Positions 1 through 7,980 are shown, numbered from the stretch's first letter. The stretch: DNA of 27,662 nt from an uncultured Blautia sp. (GCA_900543715.1 UQSX01000031.1:1-27662); one strand, 5' to 3'. The notes: generated by a model from the sequence alone, not told the origin. Numbers and translations: made by a program.

Positions 1-1377
1 TACGGAATTACCACCGGATTTGGAAAATTCAGCGATGTAGTTATTTCACAGGATCAGTGTAAGGCTCTGCAGAAGAACCTGATCATTACTCATGCGGTAG
101 GTGCAGGAGATCCTTTCAGAGAAGATATTGCCAGGGGGATTATGCTTCTTAGAATCAACAACCTGGTAAAAGGATTTTCAGGCATCCGTCTGGAAACTGT
201 GCAGACCATGGTGGATATGCTGAATAAGGGCGTGACCGCTTTTATTCCTGAAAAAGGATCTCTGGGAGCTTCCGGTGACCTGGCTCCTTTGTCCCATATG
301 GTACTGCCTATGCTGGGACTGGGTATGGCTTACTATGAAGGTGAACTGCTTCCAGGAGCAGAAGCTATGAAACGTGCAGGAATTCCTACCATCGAACTGT
401 CTGCAAAAGAAGGACTGGCTCTTAACAACGGTACGCAGGCCATGACTTCTGCAGGAGCTCTTGCAGTTTACGATGCTCTGAATCTGCTGAAAGTAGCCGA
501 TATTACAGATGCGCTGTGCTTTGAAGCTCAGAACGGTGTAGTAGATGCGCTGGATGCCAGAGTTCATGAAGTACGCCCACATTCCGGACAGCTTGCTACA
601 GCAAGAAATCTGCTGAGACTGCTGGAGGGAAGCAAAAATACAACTCGTCAGGGAGAAATCCGTGTTCAGGACGCTTATTCTTTAAGATGTTCACCCCAGA
701 TCCACGGAGCCAGCAAAGATGCTGTAAATTACGTGCTGGATAAGGTAAATATCGAGATCAATTCCGTAACAGACAATCCGATCATTTTCAAAGAAGATCA
801 GGCAGGTATCTCCGGAGGAAACTTCCACGGACAGCCAATGGCATTAAGCTTTGACTTCCTGGGAATCGGTGTGGCAGAACTGGCAAATGTATCCGAGAGA
901 AGAATTGAACGTCTTGTAAATCCGGCATACAGCAATCTGCCTGCTTTCCTGACTCCACACGGCGGTGTATGCTCTGGATTTATGATCGTCCAGTATTCCG
1001 CTGCAGCTCTGGTATCTGAAAACAAGGTGCTGGCTCATCCGGCTTCTGTAGACAGTATCCCATCTTCCGCAGGTCAGGAAGACCATGTATCTATGGGTAC
1101 TATCGCAGCCAGAAAGGCCGGAGAGATCGCCGCAAATGTAAGAAGAGTTCTGGCTATGGAATTAATGGTTGCCTGCCAGGGCATCGACATGAGAGGCAAC
1201 AAAGGCCTTGGAAAAGGAACACAGGCTGCCTATGATCTGGTGCGCAGCAAAGTAGCAACTCTGGATGAAGACAGAGAACTGTATGGGGACATTAATTACT
1301 GCGAGCAGATCATCGCAGACGGATCTCTTATCAAGGCAGTAGAAGAAGCCATCGGCGGAGAGATTGAGACAAAATAA
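1..1377 (+). CDS. hutH: Histidine ammonia-lyase, 5'-partial
   Basis: Deaminates L-histidine to urocanate and ammonia, the first step of histidine breakdown, in the cytoplasm. The reading frame is open from base 1 and begins inside the conserved N-terminal motif YGITTGFGKF, so roughly the first 50 residues lie outside the window; 458 residues are visible against about 510 in the family. The Ala-Ser-Gly triplet that cyclises into the MIO electrophile is present in GSLGASGDLAPLSHM (the ASG begins near base 280). The later family motifs TDNPI, GGNFHGQP and SSAGQEDHVSMG are also intact. A permease gene follows 86 bp downstream in the same direction, which suggests a histidine utilisation unit. No other hut genes are visible here. 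Phenylalanine ammonia-lyase shares the fold, but the bacterial setting and the motifs favour HutH. Confidence 0.95.
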   Translation, partial: YGITTGFGKFSDVVISQDQCKALQKNLIITHAVGAGDPFREDIARGIMLLRINNLVKGFSGIRLETVQTMVDMLNKGVTAFIPEKGSLGASGDLAPLSHMVLPMLGLGMAYYEGELLPGAEAMKRAGIPTIELSAKEGLALNNGTQAMTSAGALAVYDALNLLKVADITDALCFEAQNGVVDALDARVHEVRPHSGQLATARNLLRLLEGSKNTTRQGEIRVQDAYSLRCSPQIHGASKDAVNYVLDKVNIEINSVTDNPIIFKEDQAGISGGNFHGQPMALSFDFLGIGVAELANVSERRIERLVNPAYSNLPAFLTPHGGVCSGFMIVQYSAAALVSENKVLAHPASVDSIPSSAGQEDHVSMGTIAARKAGEIAANVRRVLAMELMVACQGIDMRGNKGLGKGTQAAYDLVRSKVATLDEDRELYGDINYCEQIIADGSLIKAVEEAIGGEIETK

Positions 1378-1393
1378 AAAAAGTGTGAGAAGT

Positions 1394-1436
1394 GCCGCCT
1401 CTGTATTTTGAGAGGGACCCCTTTGACAGAGGCGGC
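1394..1436 (+). other. Intercistronic hairpin between hutH and the permease
   Basis: A perfect 11-bp inverted repeat (GCCGCCTCTGT at 1394-1404, ACAGAGGCGGC at 1426-1436) with a 21-nt loop lies in the 86-bp gap. No T-run follows it, so it is not a typical intrinsic terminator. It could stabilise the upstream message, mark a processing site or lower downstream expression. It ends 14 bp before the permease ribosome site (GGAGG at 1451-1455). Confidence 0.6.
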
Positions 1437-1463
1437 TGTATAAAAAAGAGGGAGGTATTTTCT

Positions 1464-2798
1464 ATGTCAAATTTACTTAATCCTGTAATTGTGGCAGTTA
1501 TACTGTTGTGTGTGCTCTGCCTGTTAAAAGTAAACGTATTACTGTCTATGTTGATTTCCCTGTTTGTGGCAGGACTTATCGGGGGACTTCCTATTGTGGC
1601 AGATGAGGGCGTCAGTATTATGAACTCCATTACCGCCGGTTTTTCCAGTAATGCCGAAACAGCTTTAGCTTACGTGCTCCTGGGAACCCTGGCATCCTGT
1701 ATGGCTTATACAGGAATCACAGAAATCTTATCGAAAAAGATTGCAAAGATAGTAAAAGGAAATAAGTGGATCCTGCTGGCAATCCTTCTGGTGATCGCCT
1801 GTGCATCTCAGAACATTGTTCCAATCCATATTGCCTACATCCCGATCCTGGTTCCGCCGCTCTTATCTATGATGAACAAGATGAAACTGGACAGACGTGG
1901 CGTGGCTTGTACCATCGCTTTCGGTCATAAGGCGCCTTACATTGCGATCCCTATGGGCTTTGGTCTGATCTTCATGACCATCATCCGTGATAATATCAAC
2001 GACAACGTAGATCCTTCCTGGGGATGGAATATCACCATCGGACAGATCACATCTGTAAACTGGATCCTGGCTGTATCTATGATCATCGGTCTGGCAATCG
2101 CTGTGTTTGTCAGCTACAGAAAACCAAGAGAATATAAAGATATTCCGCTGGAAGGCGTACATGAGCTGGAAGACCTGCATCTGAATCGTCAGCACTGGGT
2201 AACTCTGATCGCGCTTGTAGTAGTAGTAGCCCTTCAGATCGCATTCAGTTCTCTGCCAGTTGCAGCCTTAGGCGGTCTGCTGGTAATGTTTATCTTCCAG
2301 GCTGTAAAACCGCAGGATATTGATGAACAGTTCCAGGGCGGTGTAAAACTGATGGGATTCATCGCATTCGTTATGCTGGTAGCAGGCGGATTCGCTACAG
2401 TTCTTCAGAACACAGGAGCAGTAGACGCTCTGGTAGAAAGCGCTATTTCCCTGATGGGCGGAAACAAATGGATCGCAGCTACTATCATTACTCTGATCGG
2501 TCTGCTGGTTACTATGGGTATCGGAACTTCCTTCGGTACAGTTCCGGTCCTGGCAGTGCTTTATGTGCCTCTGTGCTATCAGATGGGATTCTCCCCGGCA
2601 GCAACCATCGTTCTGATGTCTGCAGCAGCAGCTCTTGGCGATGCCGGATCACCTGCTTCTGATACAACCCTTGGACCAACTTCCGGTCTGAATGCCGACG
2701 GACAGCATGATCATATCTGGGATACCTGTGTACCTACATTCCTGCACTTTAATATCCCGCTGATGATCTCCGCTATCATTGCAGCACAGATTCTGTAA
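1464..2798 (+). CDS. NhaC/YuiF-type permease, probable histidine transporter
   Basis: An integral membrane secondary transporter of 444 residues, close in length and character to the YuiF group of the NhaC ion-transporter superfamily, which is predicted to import histidine in Firmicutes. It is hydrophobic throughout, with about 11-12 membrane segments. Polar loops inside the membrane region, such as IVPIHIAYIPIL and the C-terminal LGDAGSPASDTTLGPT, resemble NhaC-type substrate and ion sites. The start was placed at ATG 1464, which has GGAGG 8 bp upstream; a longer frame from 1392 would be translated through the hairpin. Its position after hutH supports histidine as the substrate, but this is inferred from context. 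A terminator follows at 2883. Confidence 0.82.
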   Translation: MSNLLNPVIVAVILLCVLCLLKVNVLLSMLISLFVAGLIGGLPIVADEGVSIMNSITAGFSSNAETALAYVLLGTLASCMAYTGITEILSKKIAKIVKGNKWILLAILLVIACASQNIVPIHIAYIPILVPPLLSMMNKMKLDRRGVACTIAFGHKAPYIAIPMGFGLIFMTIIRDNINDNVDPSWGWNITIGQITSVNWILAVSMIIGLAIAVFVSYRKPREYKDIPLEGVHELEDLHLNRQHWVTLIALVVVVALQIAFSSLPVAALGGLLVMFIFQAVKPQDIDEQFQGGVKLMGFIAFVMLVAGGFATVLQNTGAVDALVESAISLMGGNKWIAATIITLIGLLVTMGIGTSFGTVPVLAVLYVPLCYQMGFSPAATIVLMSAAAALGDAGSPASDTTLGPTSGLNADGQHDHIWDTCVPTFLHFNIPLMISAIIAAQIL

Positions 2799-2882
2799 TT
2801 ACAGAATTCAGGAAATATTACATAGTGGAAGACAAAACAATAGACCGTGGACTTTGTGAACTGTCTGTTGTCATGAACAAAG

Positions 2883-2921
2883 GGAGGATGCCCCGGAAAA
2901 TGGATGGGGCGCCTCCTTTTT
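2883..2921 (+). terminator. Intrinsic terminator after the hutH-permease unit
   Basis: The stem GGAGG-AT-GCCCC pairs with GGGGC-G-CCTCC around an 11-nt loop and is followed directly by five T residues. It separates the permease from the rubredoxin gene. Confidence 0.85.
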
Positions 2922-3046
2922 CAATATGTACTTGGAAAAAAACTAAACTGTACGAAATTACTCTGGTAACATACGGAGAAATGTGATAGACTGAGTATAG
3001 CTTTAGAAAAAGCTGAAATACTGAATTTTATAGGAGGTACAAAACA

Positions 3047-3208
3047 ATGCAGAAATATGTATGCGAACCATGCGGATATGTGTATGATCCTGAAGTAGGT
3101 GATCCGGACAGCGGAATCGCACCAGGAACAGCATTTGAAGACCTGCCGGAAGACTGGGTCTGCCCGATCTGCGGCGTAGGTAAAGAGGACTTTGCTCCGG
3201 AAGAGTAA
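3047..3208 (+). CDS. Rubredoxin
   Basis: A 53-residue one-electron carrier with a single iron held by four cysteines, acting in the cytoplasm, usually with oxygen- or peroxide-reducing enzymes in anaerobes. Both metal-binding knuckles are present: CEPCGY near the N-terminus (Cys6, Cys9) and CPICG near the C-terminus (Cys39, Cys42). The typical [10 protein letters not shown] and the DLPEDWVCP sequence lie between them, so the length and all ligands match the family. TAGGAGGT lies 8 bp before the ATG. It is a single-gene unit, with terminators on both sides (2883 and 3222). A weak promoter-like stretch lies around 2932-2960, but no convincing boxes were found. Confidence 0.97.
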   Translation: MQKYVCEPCGYVYDPEVGDPDSGIAPGTAFEDLPEDWVCPICGVGKEDFAPEE

Positions 3209-3221
3209 TGAACTGCCAGAG

Positions 3222-3272
3222 AAAAGCCCCGCAGGGGAATCTGATCCATACAGAAACCCTGCGGGGCTTTTT
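3222..3272. terminator. Bidirectional terminator between rubredoxin and lysR
   Basis: A long inverted repeat (AAAAGCCCCGCAGGG at 3222-3236 pairing with CCCTGCGGGGCTTTT at 3257-3271) is flanked by T on the + strand and, read from the other side, by A-rich sequence that gives a T-run on the - strand. It lies between two convergent genes and can stop transcription from both. Confidence 0.9.
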
Positions 3273-3284
3273 CTCTTTTAGCAG

Positions 3285-4208
3285 CTATCCGTCCAGCAGC
3301 ACACCTCCTGTCAGGGCGTGGAGATAGTCGATATTGTCATAGCTTTTTACGATTTCCTGAAACTTCAGGATAGGGGCAGAGAGAAACTTGTCTTTGTGAT
3401 AGACAAAGCTGAACTGCCGGTTCCATTCATGGCCGGAACTGGTAAAAACATAGACCTCATTGTCTTTCAGATCTTTTTCCAGAAGCCTCAGAGAGATCAC
3501 AGCCAGACAGCCGTTTATTTTCACTGCATTGCGGATTGCATCCGGAGTATTTTCTTCAAAGGCTGTCCGGATACGGAGATGATGGCGGCGGATAAAAGTT
3601 TCAAAAAGCTCTCTGGTACCGCTTCCGGATTCCCGCATAACAAAGCATTGATCGTTGAGATCTGTTACGTTGATCGAAGATTTGCCCGCAAAGGGATGCT
3701 CCATGCCGCAGGCCAGGACCAGCATATCCCGGATCATGGGGACAGCCACCAGGTCCGGACTTTTGATCTGCCCCTCTACCACAGCCACATCTAAATCTGT
3801 ATTCAGCAGTTTCTGCTCAATGATCCTGGTATTATTTACATAAGAATACAGCTCTAACCCTGGGCAGGCTTTCTTCAGATCCCGGACCATATAGGAAAGG
3901 ATGCTGCTGCCCAGGGTAATGGTGCCTCCGATACGGAGCCGCTGGATCTGGCTTTCCTGGGCCATATTTTCTTCTATAAGGTCAAACTGTGCCACCACAG
4001 GTCTGGCGTAGCTGTAGAGACGCTTTCCGGCTTCTGTGATGAACAGCTTTTTCGAGAGACGTTCAAAAAGGAGGGTCTGATAGTGTGCTTCCAGCTCCCG
4101 GATGGCCTGGCTTACAGAAGGCTGGGATATATACAGCTTTTCAGCGGCAGCGCTCATTTTTCCAGTGTCTGCCACTGCGATAAAAATTTTCAGATGGCGT
4201 ATCGTCAT
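3285..4208 (-). CDS. LysR-family transcriptional regulator
   Basis: A 307-residue DNA-binding regulator. Residues 1-60 form the LysR winged helix-turn-helix (motifs LKIFIAVADTGKMSAAAEKL and SQPSVSQAIRELE), followed by a linker helix and a periplasmic-binding-like effector domain from about residue 88. The gene is divergent from a flavoprotein/sulfite reductase-like pair, with 147 bp between the starts. That gap holds a good sigma-A promoter for lysR and a palindrome of LysR type, so it very likely controls its neighbours and itself. The effector cannot be read from the sequence; a sulfur or thiol compound is a guess from the neighbours. Confidence 0.9.
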   Translation of the reverse strand: MTIRHLKIFIAVADTGKMSAAAEKLYISQPSVSQAIRELEAHYQTLLFERLSKKLFITEAGKRLYSYARPVVAQFDLIEENMAQESQIQRLRIGGTITLGSSILSYMVRDLKKACPGLELYSYVNNTRIIEQKLLNTDLDVAVVEGQIKSPDLVAVPMIRDMLVLACGMEHPFAGKSSINVTDLNDQCFVMRESGSGTRELFETFIRRHHLRIRTAFEENTPDAIRNAVKINGCLAVISLRLLEKDLKDNEVYVFTSSGHEWNRQFSFVYHKDKFLSAPILKFQEIVKSYDNIDYLHALTGGVLLDG

Positions 4209-4226
4209 TAAGATTTCTCCTCTGTT

Positions 4227-4241
4227 ATAGGTATTACCTAT
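4227..4241. promoter_or_regulatory. Probable LysR operator
   Basis: A perfect palindrome, ATAGGTA-T-TACCTAT, fitting the LysR T-N11-A consensus. Its centre (4234) is about 65 bp upstream of the start site expected for the flavoprotein promoter (-10 at 4287-4292), the classical location of a LysR recognition site. It also lies just downstream of the predicted lysR start site, where binding would repress lysR. Confidence 0.75.
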
Positions 4242-4253
4242 GATTTATATAAA

Positions 4254-4282
4254 ATTATATTTCTTTTCTTATACTATTGCAA
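4254..4282 (-). promoter_or_regulatory. Sigma-A promoter of the lysR gene
   Basis: Read on the - strand, -35 TTGCAA (4282-4277), a 17-bp spacer and a perfect -10 TATAAT (4259-4254) lie 46 bp upstream of the lysR start codon. Confidence 0.75.
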
Positions 4283-4283
4283 G

Positions 4284-4292
4284 TGCTATAAT
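4284..4292 (+). promoter_or_regulatory. Extended -10 promoter of the flavoprotein operon
   Basis: TGCTATAAT gives a TGn-extended perfect -10 (4287-4292). No good -35 is found 16-18 bp upstream, as is usual for promoters that need an activator such as LysR. The -10 overlaps neither the lysR -10 nor the operator. Confidence 0.65.
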
Positions 4293-4355
4293 AAAACTAA
4301 CTGAAGTGCTGCCATTGCGGTGCAGCGGTACATTGAGAGAAAAGGAGAATAATTT

Positions 4356-5993
4356 ATGAAGGTTCTTATTATCGGCGGTGTAGCGGCCGGCACAAAAGTT
4401 GCCGCAAAATTAAAAAGAGAAGACCGGGGAGCAGAGGTGCTGATCCTTACCAAGAGTCAGGACATTTCCTATGCCGGCTGCGGACTGCCTTATTATGTAG
4501 GCGATGTGATCCATGAAAGAAGCCAGCTTATCGTGAATACGCCGGAAGCCTTTGCCAGGCTTACCGGGGCAGAAGTAAAAACAGGGGTAGAAGTCACCGG
4601 CCTGAACAGAGAGGAGAAGAGGGTCAAAGCCCTGGAACTGGAAACCGGAGAAGAGAAAGAATATTCCTATGACAAGCTGGTCATTGCAACAGGCGCTTCT
4701 CCCATTGCACCTCCTATTGAAGGAAAGGATCTGAAGAATATCTTCTTTATGCGTACCCCTCAGGATGCGGAAGATCTGCGAAAGGCTGCGGAGTCCGGAA
4801 AGATCAAGAGGGCTGTGGTTGCCGGAGGCGGATTTATCGGACTGGAAGTGGCGGAAAACCTGATGAGCAGAGGCATCCGCACAACGGTCATTGATATGGC
4901 GCCTCATATTATGCCTGGATTTGATCCGGAAATGGCAGAATATGTAGAGGACTATCTGGCTGACAACGGCATTATGACAATGACCAATACAAAGCTGGAA
5001 GCAGCAGAAGGTACAGAAACTGTGGAAAAGGTGAAAACCTCTCGGAGAGCAATTAAGGCGGACGCCCTGGTAATGTCTCTGGGAATCCGGGCCAATACTG
5101 GATTTCTGGAAGGAACCGGACTGGAGATGGCCCCGAACCATACTATTTTGGTAGATGAACATCTGAGGACCAATGACCCGGATATCTACGCTCTTGGAGA
5201 CTGCGCTATGGTCACCAATCGGATAACAGGAAAACCTGCCTGGTCTCCTATGGGATCTTCTGCAAATATCGAAGGAAGGATTGCCGGACAAAATCTGGCA
5301 GGAGCGGATCTGACCTATCCGGGAGTCCTGGGAACCGGAATCGTAAAGCTGCCGGGACTGAATGCAGGCCGTACAGGGCTAAACGAGGAAGCCGCCAGAG
5401 CAGAAGGCCATGATGTGATCACGGTGACCACGGTGGTAGACGATAAGGCTCATTATTATCCCGGTGCGGGAAACTTCATTGTAAAGATGATCGCAGATAA
5501 GACCACAGGAGAATTCCTGGGCATCCAGGTTCTGGGAAAAGGGGCTGTGGATAAGATGGTAGACATCGCTGTGGTGGCCATCAGCATGAAGGCCACCGTA
5601 TATCAGCTCAGAGATCTGGACTTTGCCTATGCGCCGCCGTTCTCCACAGCCATTCATCCTTTTGACCATATCATCAATGTGCTGATCAATAAGATGGAAG
5701 GAAAGCTGGATTCCTTCACACCGGCTCAGTTTAAGGAGGGACAGGCAGAAGGCTATACGATCCTGGACGCAGGCCTTACCCCTGCTATTGAAGGCGCCCA
5801 GTTCATAAATCCCGCGGAGGTGGAGGGACCTCTTCCGGATCACGAAAAAGAGGAAAAGCTTCTTCTGGTATGTACGAAAGGAAAACGTGCCTACCTTCTT
5901 CAGAACCGGTTGAAATATTATGGCTATACAAATACAAAAGTGCTGGAAGGCGGTACTGCATTCAACGGAACAGAACTGTCTCCAGAAAAATAA
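4356..5993 (+). CDS. CoA-disulfide reductase/NADH oxidase-like flavoprotein with C-terminal rhodanese domain
   Basis: A 545-residue pyridine nucleotide-disulfide oxidoreductase. The N-terminal FAD-binding motif is VLIIGGVAAGTKVAAKL; the single redox cysteine is Cys42 in SYAGCGLPYYVGD, as in CoA-disulfide reductases. The NAD-binding motif VVAGGGFIGLEVAENL and the second FAD motif YALGDCAMV follow, then the dimerisation domain to about residue 440. The last 80 residues form a short rhodanese-like domain with an active-site-type loop, CTKGKR, at Cys506. Fusions of this type reduce CoA disulfides, CoA persulfide or polysulfide with NAD(P)H. It is followed 50 bp later by a sulfite reductase-like gene, which supports a sulfur role. 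Substrate and cofactor preference cannot be settled from sequence; water-forming NADH oxidase is an alternative. Confidence 0.88.
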   Translation: MKVLIIGGVAAGTKVAAKLKREDRGAEVLILTKSQDISYAGCGLPYYVGDVIHERSQLIVNTPEAFARLTGAEVKTGVEVTGLNREEKRVKALELETGEEKEYSYDKLVIATGASPIAPPIEGKDLKNIFFMRTPQDAEDLRKAAESGKIKRAVVAGGGFIGLEVAENLMSRGIRTTVIDMAPHIMPGFDPEMAEYVEDYLADNGIMTMTNTKLEAAEGTETVEKVKTSRRAIKADALVMSLGIRANTGFLEGTGLEMAPNHTILVDEHLRTNDPDIYALGDCAMVTNRITGKPAWSPMGSSANIEGRIAGQNLAGADLTYPGVLGTGIVKLPGLNAGRTGLNEEAARAEGHDVITVTTVVDDKAHYYPGAGNFIVKMIADKTTGEFLGIQVLGKGAVDKMVDIAVVAISMKATVYQLRDLDFAYAPPFSTAIHPFDHIINVLINKMEGKLDSFTPAQFKEGQAEGYTILDAGLTPAIEGAQFINPAEVEGPLPDHEKEEKLLLVCTKGKRAYLLQNRLKYYGYTNTKVLEGGTAFNGTELSPEK

Positions 5994-6043
5994 AGGATAC
6001 CCGGGAACCAAGAGATTCATATAAGAAACAGGAGGAAAATTTT

Positions 6044-6997
6044 ATGGCAACACTTACCGTAAGCAAAGAAGATGAAAAAAGAGTAAAGGCCCTGGGCTTT
6101 CTCAGCAACAAAGGAACTGACAATTTTTCCGGAAGGATCATAACGAAAAACGGAAAGATCACTGCCAAGCAGCAGATCGCTATCGGAGAGGCGGCAGAGA
6201 AATTCGGAAACGGCAACGTTACATATACTACCCGTCTTACTGTGGAGGTACAGGGAATTCCTTATGAGAAGATTGACGAATTCCGGGCTTTTATCCAGGA
6301 GGCCGGACTGGACACAGGAGGAACCGGGTCCAAGGTCCGTCCTGTAGTTTCCTGTAAAGGAACTACCTGCCAGTACGGGCTGATAGATACCTTTGGCCTG
6401 TCTGAAGAGATCCATGAGAAATTTTATGTGGGATACCGCAATGTGAAGCTGCCTCACAAATTTAAGATTGCTGTCGGAGGATGTCCAAACAACTGCGTAA
6501 AACCAAATCTGAACGATCTTGGCATTATCGGACAGATGATCCCCAACTATGACCAGGATCTGTGCAACGGCTGTAAGAAGTGCGGCGTAGTAAAAGCCTG
6601 TCCTGTAGGCGCTGCAGCATTAGTAGACGGCCTTATGGAAATCGACCAGGAAAAATGTATCAACTGCGGAAGATGTATCGGAAGCTGTCATTTTGACGCG
6701 ATCGAAGATGGAGTAAATGGATATAAAGTTTATATCGGCGGAAGATGGGGCAAGAAGATCACCATCGGCAAGACCCTGAACAAGATTTTTACATCTAAGG
6801 AAGAGGTCTTAAAGCTGGTGGAAAAAGCCATCCTTCTTTACCGGGAACAGGGAAAAACCGGGGAACGTTTCGCTCAGACCGTGGAGCGGCTGGGATTTGA
6901 AAATGTGGAAGCGCAGCTTCTCTCTGACGATATCCTGGAAAGAAAACAGGAAATACTGGAGGCAAAACTTCACGAAGCAGGAGGGGCTACCTGCTAG
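6044..6997 (+). CDS. Small siroheme/[4Fe-4S] sulfite reductase-like protein with ferredoxin domain
   Basis: A 317-residue protein. Residues 1-90 resemble the nitrite/sulfite reductase ferredoxin-like half-domain. Candidate cluster/siroheme cysteines follow: Cys104 and Cys109 (SCKGTTC) and Cys147 and Cys151 (GGCPNNC). An inserted two-cluster ferredoxin holds Cys174/177/180/186 and Cys205/208/211/215. This layout resembles the anaerobic sulfite reductase C subunit and the single-subunit reductases of clostridia. The first pair is spaced C-x4-C rather than the C-x5-C usual for sulfite reductases. ATG 6044 was chosen for its GGAGG 8 bp upstream; the open frame from 5870 overlaps the previous gene. 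No AsrA or AsrB partner is nearby, so electrons must come from ferredoxin or another protein. Nitrite or another oxyanion is possible as the substrate. Confidence 0.8.
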   Translation: MATLTVSKEDEKRVKALGFLSNKGTDNFSGRIITKNGKITAKQQIAIGEAAEKFGNGNVTYTTRLTVEVQGIPYEKIDEFRAFIQEAGLDTGGTGSKVRPVVSCKGTTCQYGLIDTFGLSEEIHEKFYVGYRNVKLPHKFKIAVGGCPNNCVKPNLNDLGIIGQMIPNYDQDLCNGCKKCGVVKACPVGAAALVDGLMEIDQEKCINCGRCIGSCHFDAIEDGVNGYKVYIGGRWGKKITIGKTLNKIFTSKEEVLKLVEKAILLYREQGKTGERFAQTVERLGFENVEAQLLSDDILERKQEILEAKLHEAGGATC

Positions 6998-7015
6998 GAA
7001 AATCCTGCCCTCCCG

Positions 7016-7044
7016 TTGACAAATGATATACAGATTGCTATGAT
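7016..7044 (+). promoter_or_regulatory. Sigma-A promoter of dapF
   Basis: Perfect -35 TTGACA (7016-7021), a 17-bp spacer and -10 TATGAT (7039-7044), lying 84 bp before the dapF start codon. Transcription of dapF and possibly of the MATE gene should start here. Confidence 0.88.
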
Positions 7045-7058
7045 AGAGCAAAGAAAAA

Positions 7059-7093
7059 GAAGAGGGTATCTTAGAGAAAAGAGGCCCTCTTTT
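7059..7093 (+). other. Leader hairpin upstream of dapF
   Basis: In the untranslated leader, AGAGGG (7061-7066) pairs with CCCTCT (7085-7090). The pairing extends outward by A-T and G-U pairs into a T-run (7090-7093). It resembles a weak terminator or attenuator between promoter and gene, but no competing anti-terminator or leader peptide was identified. Confidence 0.45.
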
Positions 7094-7127
7094 CCTATGG
7101 AAAATTCAGAAATGGGAGGTAAAGATC

Positions 7128-7961
7128 ATGAAATTTACAAAAATGCATGGCATTGGCAATGACTATGTTTATGTAAACTGTTTTGCTGAAAAGATAGAAA
7201 ATCCATCAGAGGTATCAAAAAAGGTCAGCGACCGGCATTTCGGCATTGGCTCCGACGGACTGATCCTGATCAAGCCATCAGAAAAGGCAGATTTTGAGAT
7301 GGAAATGTATAATGCAGACGGCAGCCAGGGGGCTATGTGCGGCAATGGCATCCGCTGCGTGGCAAAATATGTCTATGACTACGGACTGACAGACAAAACC
7401 AGTATCTCGGTGGATACGAAAAGCGGGATAAAATATCTGGAGCTGACCGTAGAAGAGGGAAAAGTAAAGGAAGTCCGGGTAAATATGGGCTCTCCCATAC
7501 TGGAAACAGAGAAGATCCCCATGGTTTATCCCAAAAGCCCGGTGATCAGCCAGCCCCTGAACGTGAATCAGGAGATTTATGAGGTGACGGCAGTTTCTAT
7601 GGGAAATCCTCATGCAGTGGTCTATATGGACGACGTAAAAAATCTGAAGATCGAAGAAGTGGGACCATGGTTTGAAAAGAACAAAGTCTTTCCTGATAGT
7701 GTGAATACAGAGTTTGTCCGGGTGATTGACCGGAATACCGTAGAAATGCGTGTCTGGGAGAGAGGCAGCGGAGAGACCCTGGCCTGCGGCACAGGGGCCT
7801 GTGCCGTTACAGTAGCCAGCGTGTTAAACGGCTATACAGATGAGAAAGTAACGGTCCGCCTTTTAGGGGGAGATCTGAAAATATTCTGGGACAGAAAGGA
7901 GAATCTGGTGTATATGACCGGCCCGGCAGAAGTGGTTTTTGACGGGGAGATTACACTGTAA
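7128..7961 (+). CDS. dapF: Diaminopimelate epimerase
   Basis: Interconverts LL- and meso-diaminopimelate, supplying lysine synthesis and peptidoglycan cross-links, in the cytoplasm and without a cofactor. The 277-residue length is typical. The two catalytic cysteines are present: Cys71 in NADGSQGAMCGNGIRC and Cys220 in GETLACGTGACA. The N-terminal FTKMHGIGNDYVYV is also diagnostic. GGGAGGT lies 8 bp before the ATG. It has its own strong promoter at 7016 and a leader hairpin. The next gene starts 19 bp downstream and may be co-transcribed, although it has no clear functional link. Confidence 0.97.
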   Translation: MKFTKMHGIGNDYVYVNCFAEKIENPSEVSKKVSDRHFGIGSDGLILIKPSEKADFEMEMYNADGSQGAMCGNGIRCVAKYVYDYGLTDKTSISVDTKSGIKYLELTVEEGKVKEVRVNMGSPILETEKIPMVYPKSPVISQPLNVNQEIYEVTAVSMGNPHAVVYMDDVKNLKIEEVGPWFEKNKVFPDSVNTEFVRVIDRNTVEMRVWERGSGETLACGTGACAVTVASVLNGYTDEKVTVRLLGGDLKIFWDRKENLVYMTGPAEVVFDGEITL

Positions 7962-7980
7962 AGATCACGGACAGCATAAG

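Noticed and set aside
1392..1463. Upstream extension of the permease reading frame
   Set aside because: It runs through a hairpin and has no ribosome site, while ATG 1464 has GGAGG and starts a normal membrane protein.
2217..2230. GTA trinucleotide repeat in the permease gene
   Set aside because: Only a few units, encoding a run of valines in a membrane helix; ordinary coding sequence.
4410..5291. 293-residue open frame on the - strand
   Set aside because: Antisense to the well-supported flavoprotein, with Ser/His/Cys-rich composition and no domain features.
5870..6043. Upstream extension of the sulfite reductase-like frame
   Set aside because: It overlaps the end of the flavoprotein gene in another frame, and ATG 6044 has an ideal ribosome site.
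6997..7018. Possible terminator after the sulfite reductase-like gene
   Set aside because: Short GC-rich pairing without a T-run; it leads directly into the dapF -35 box.
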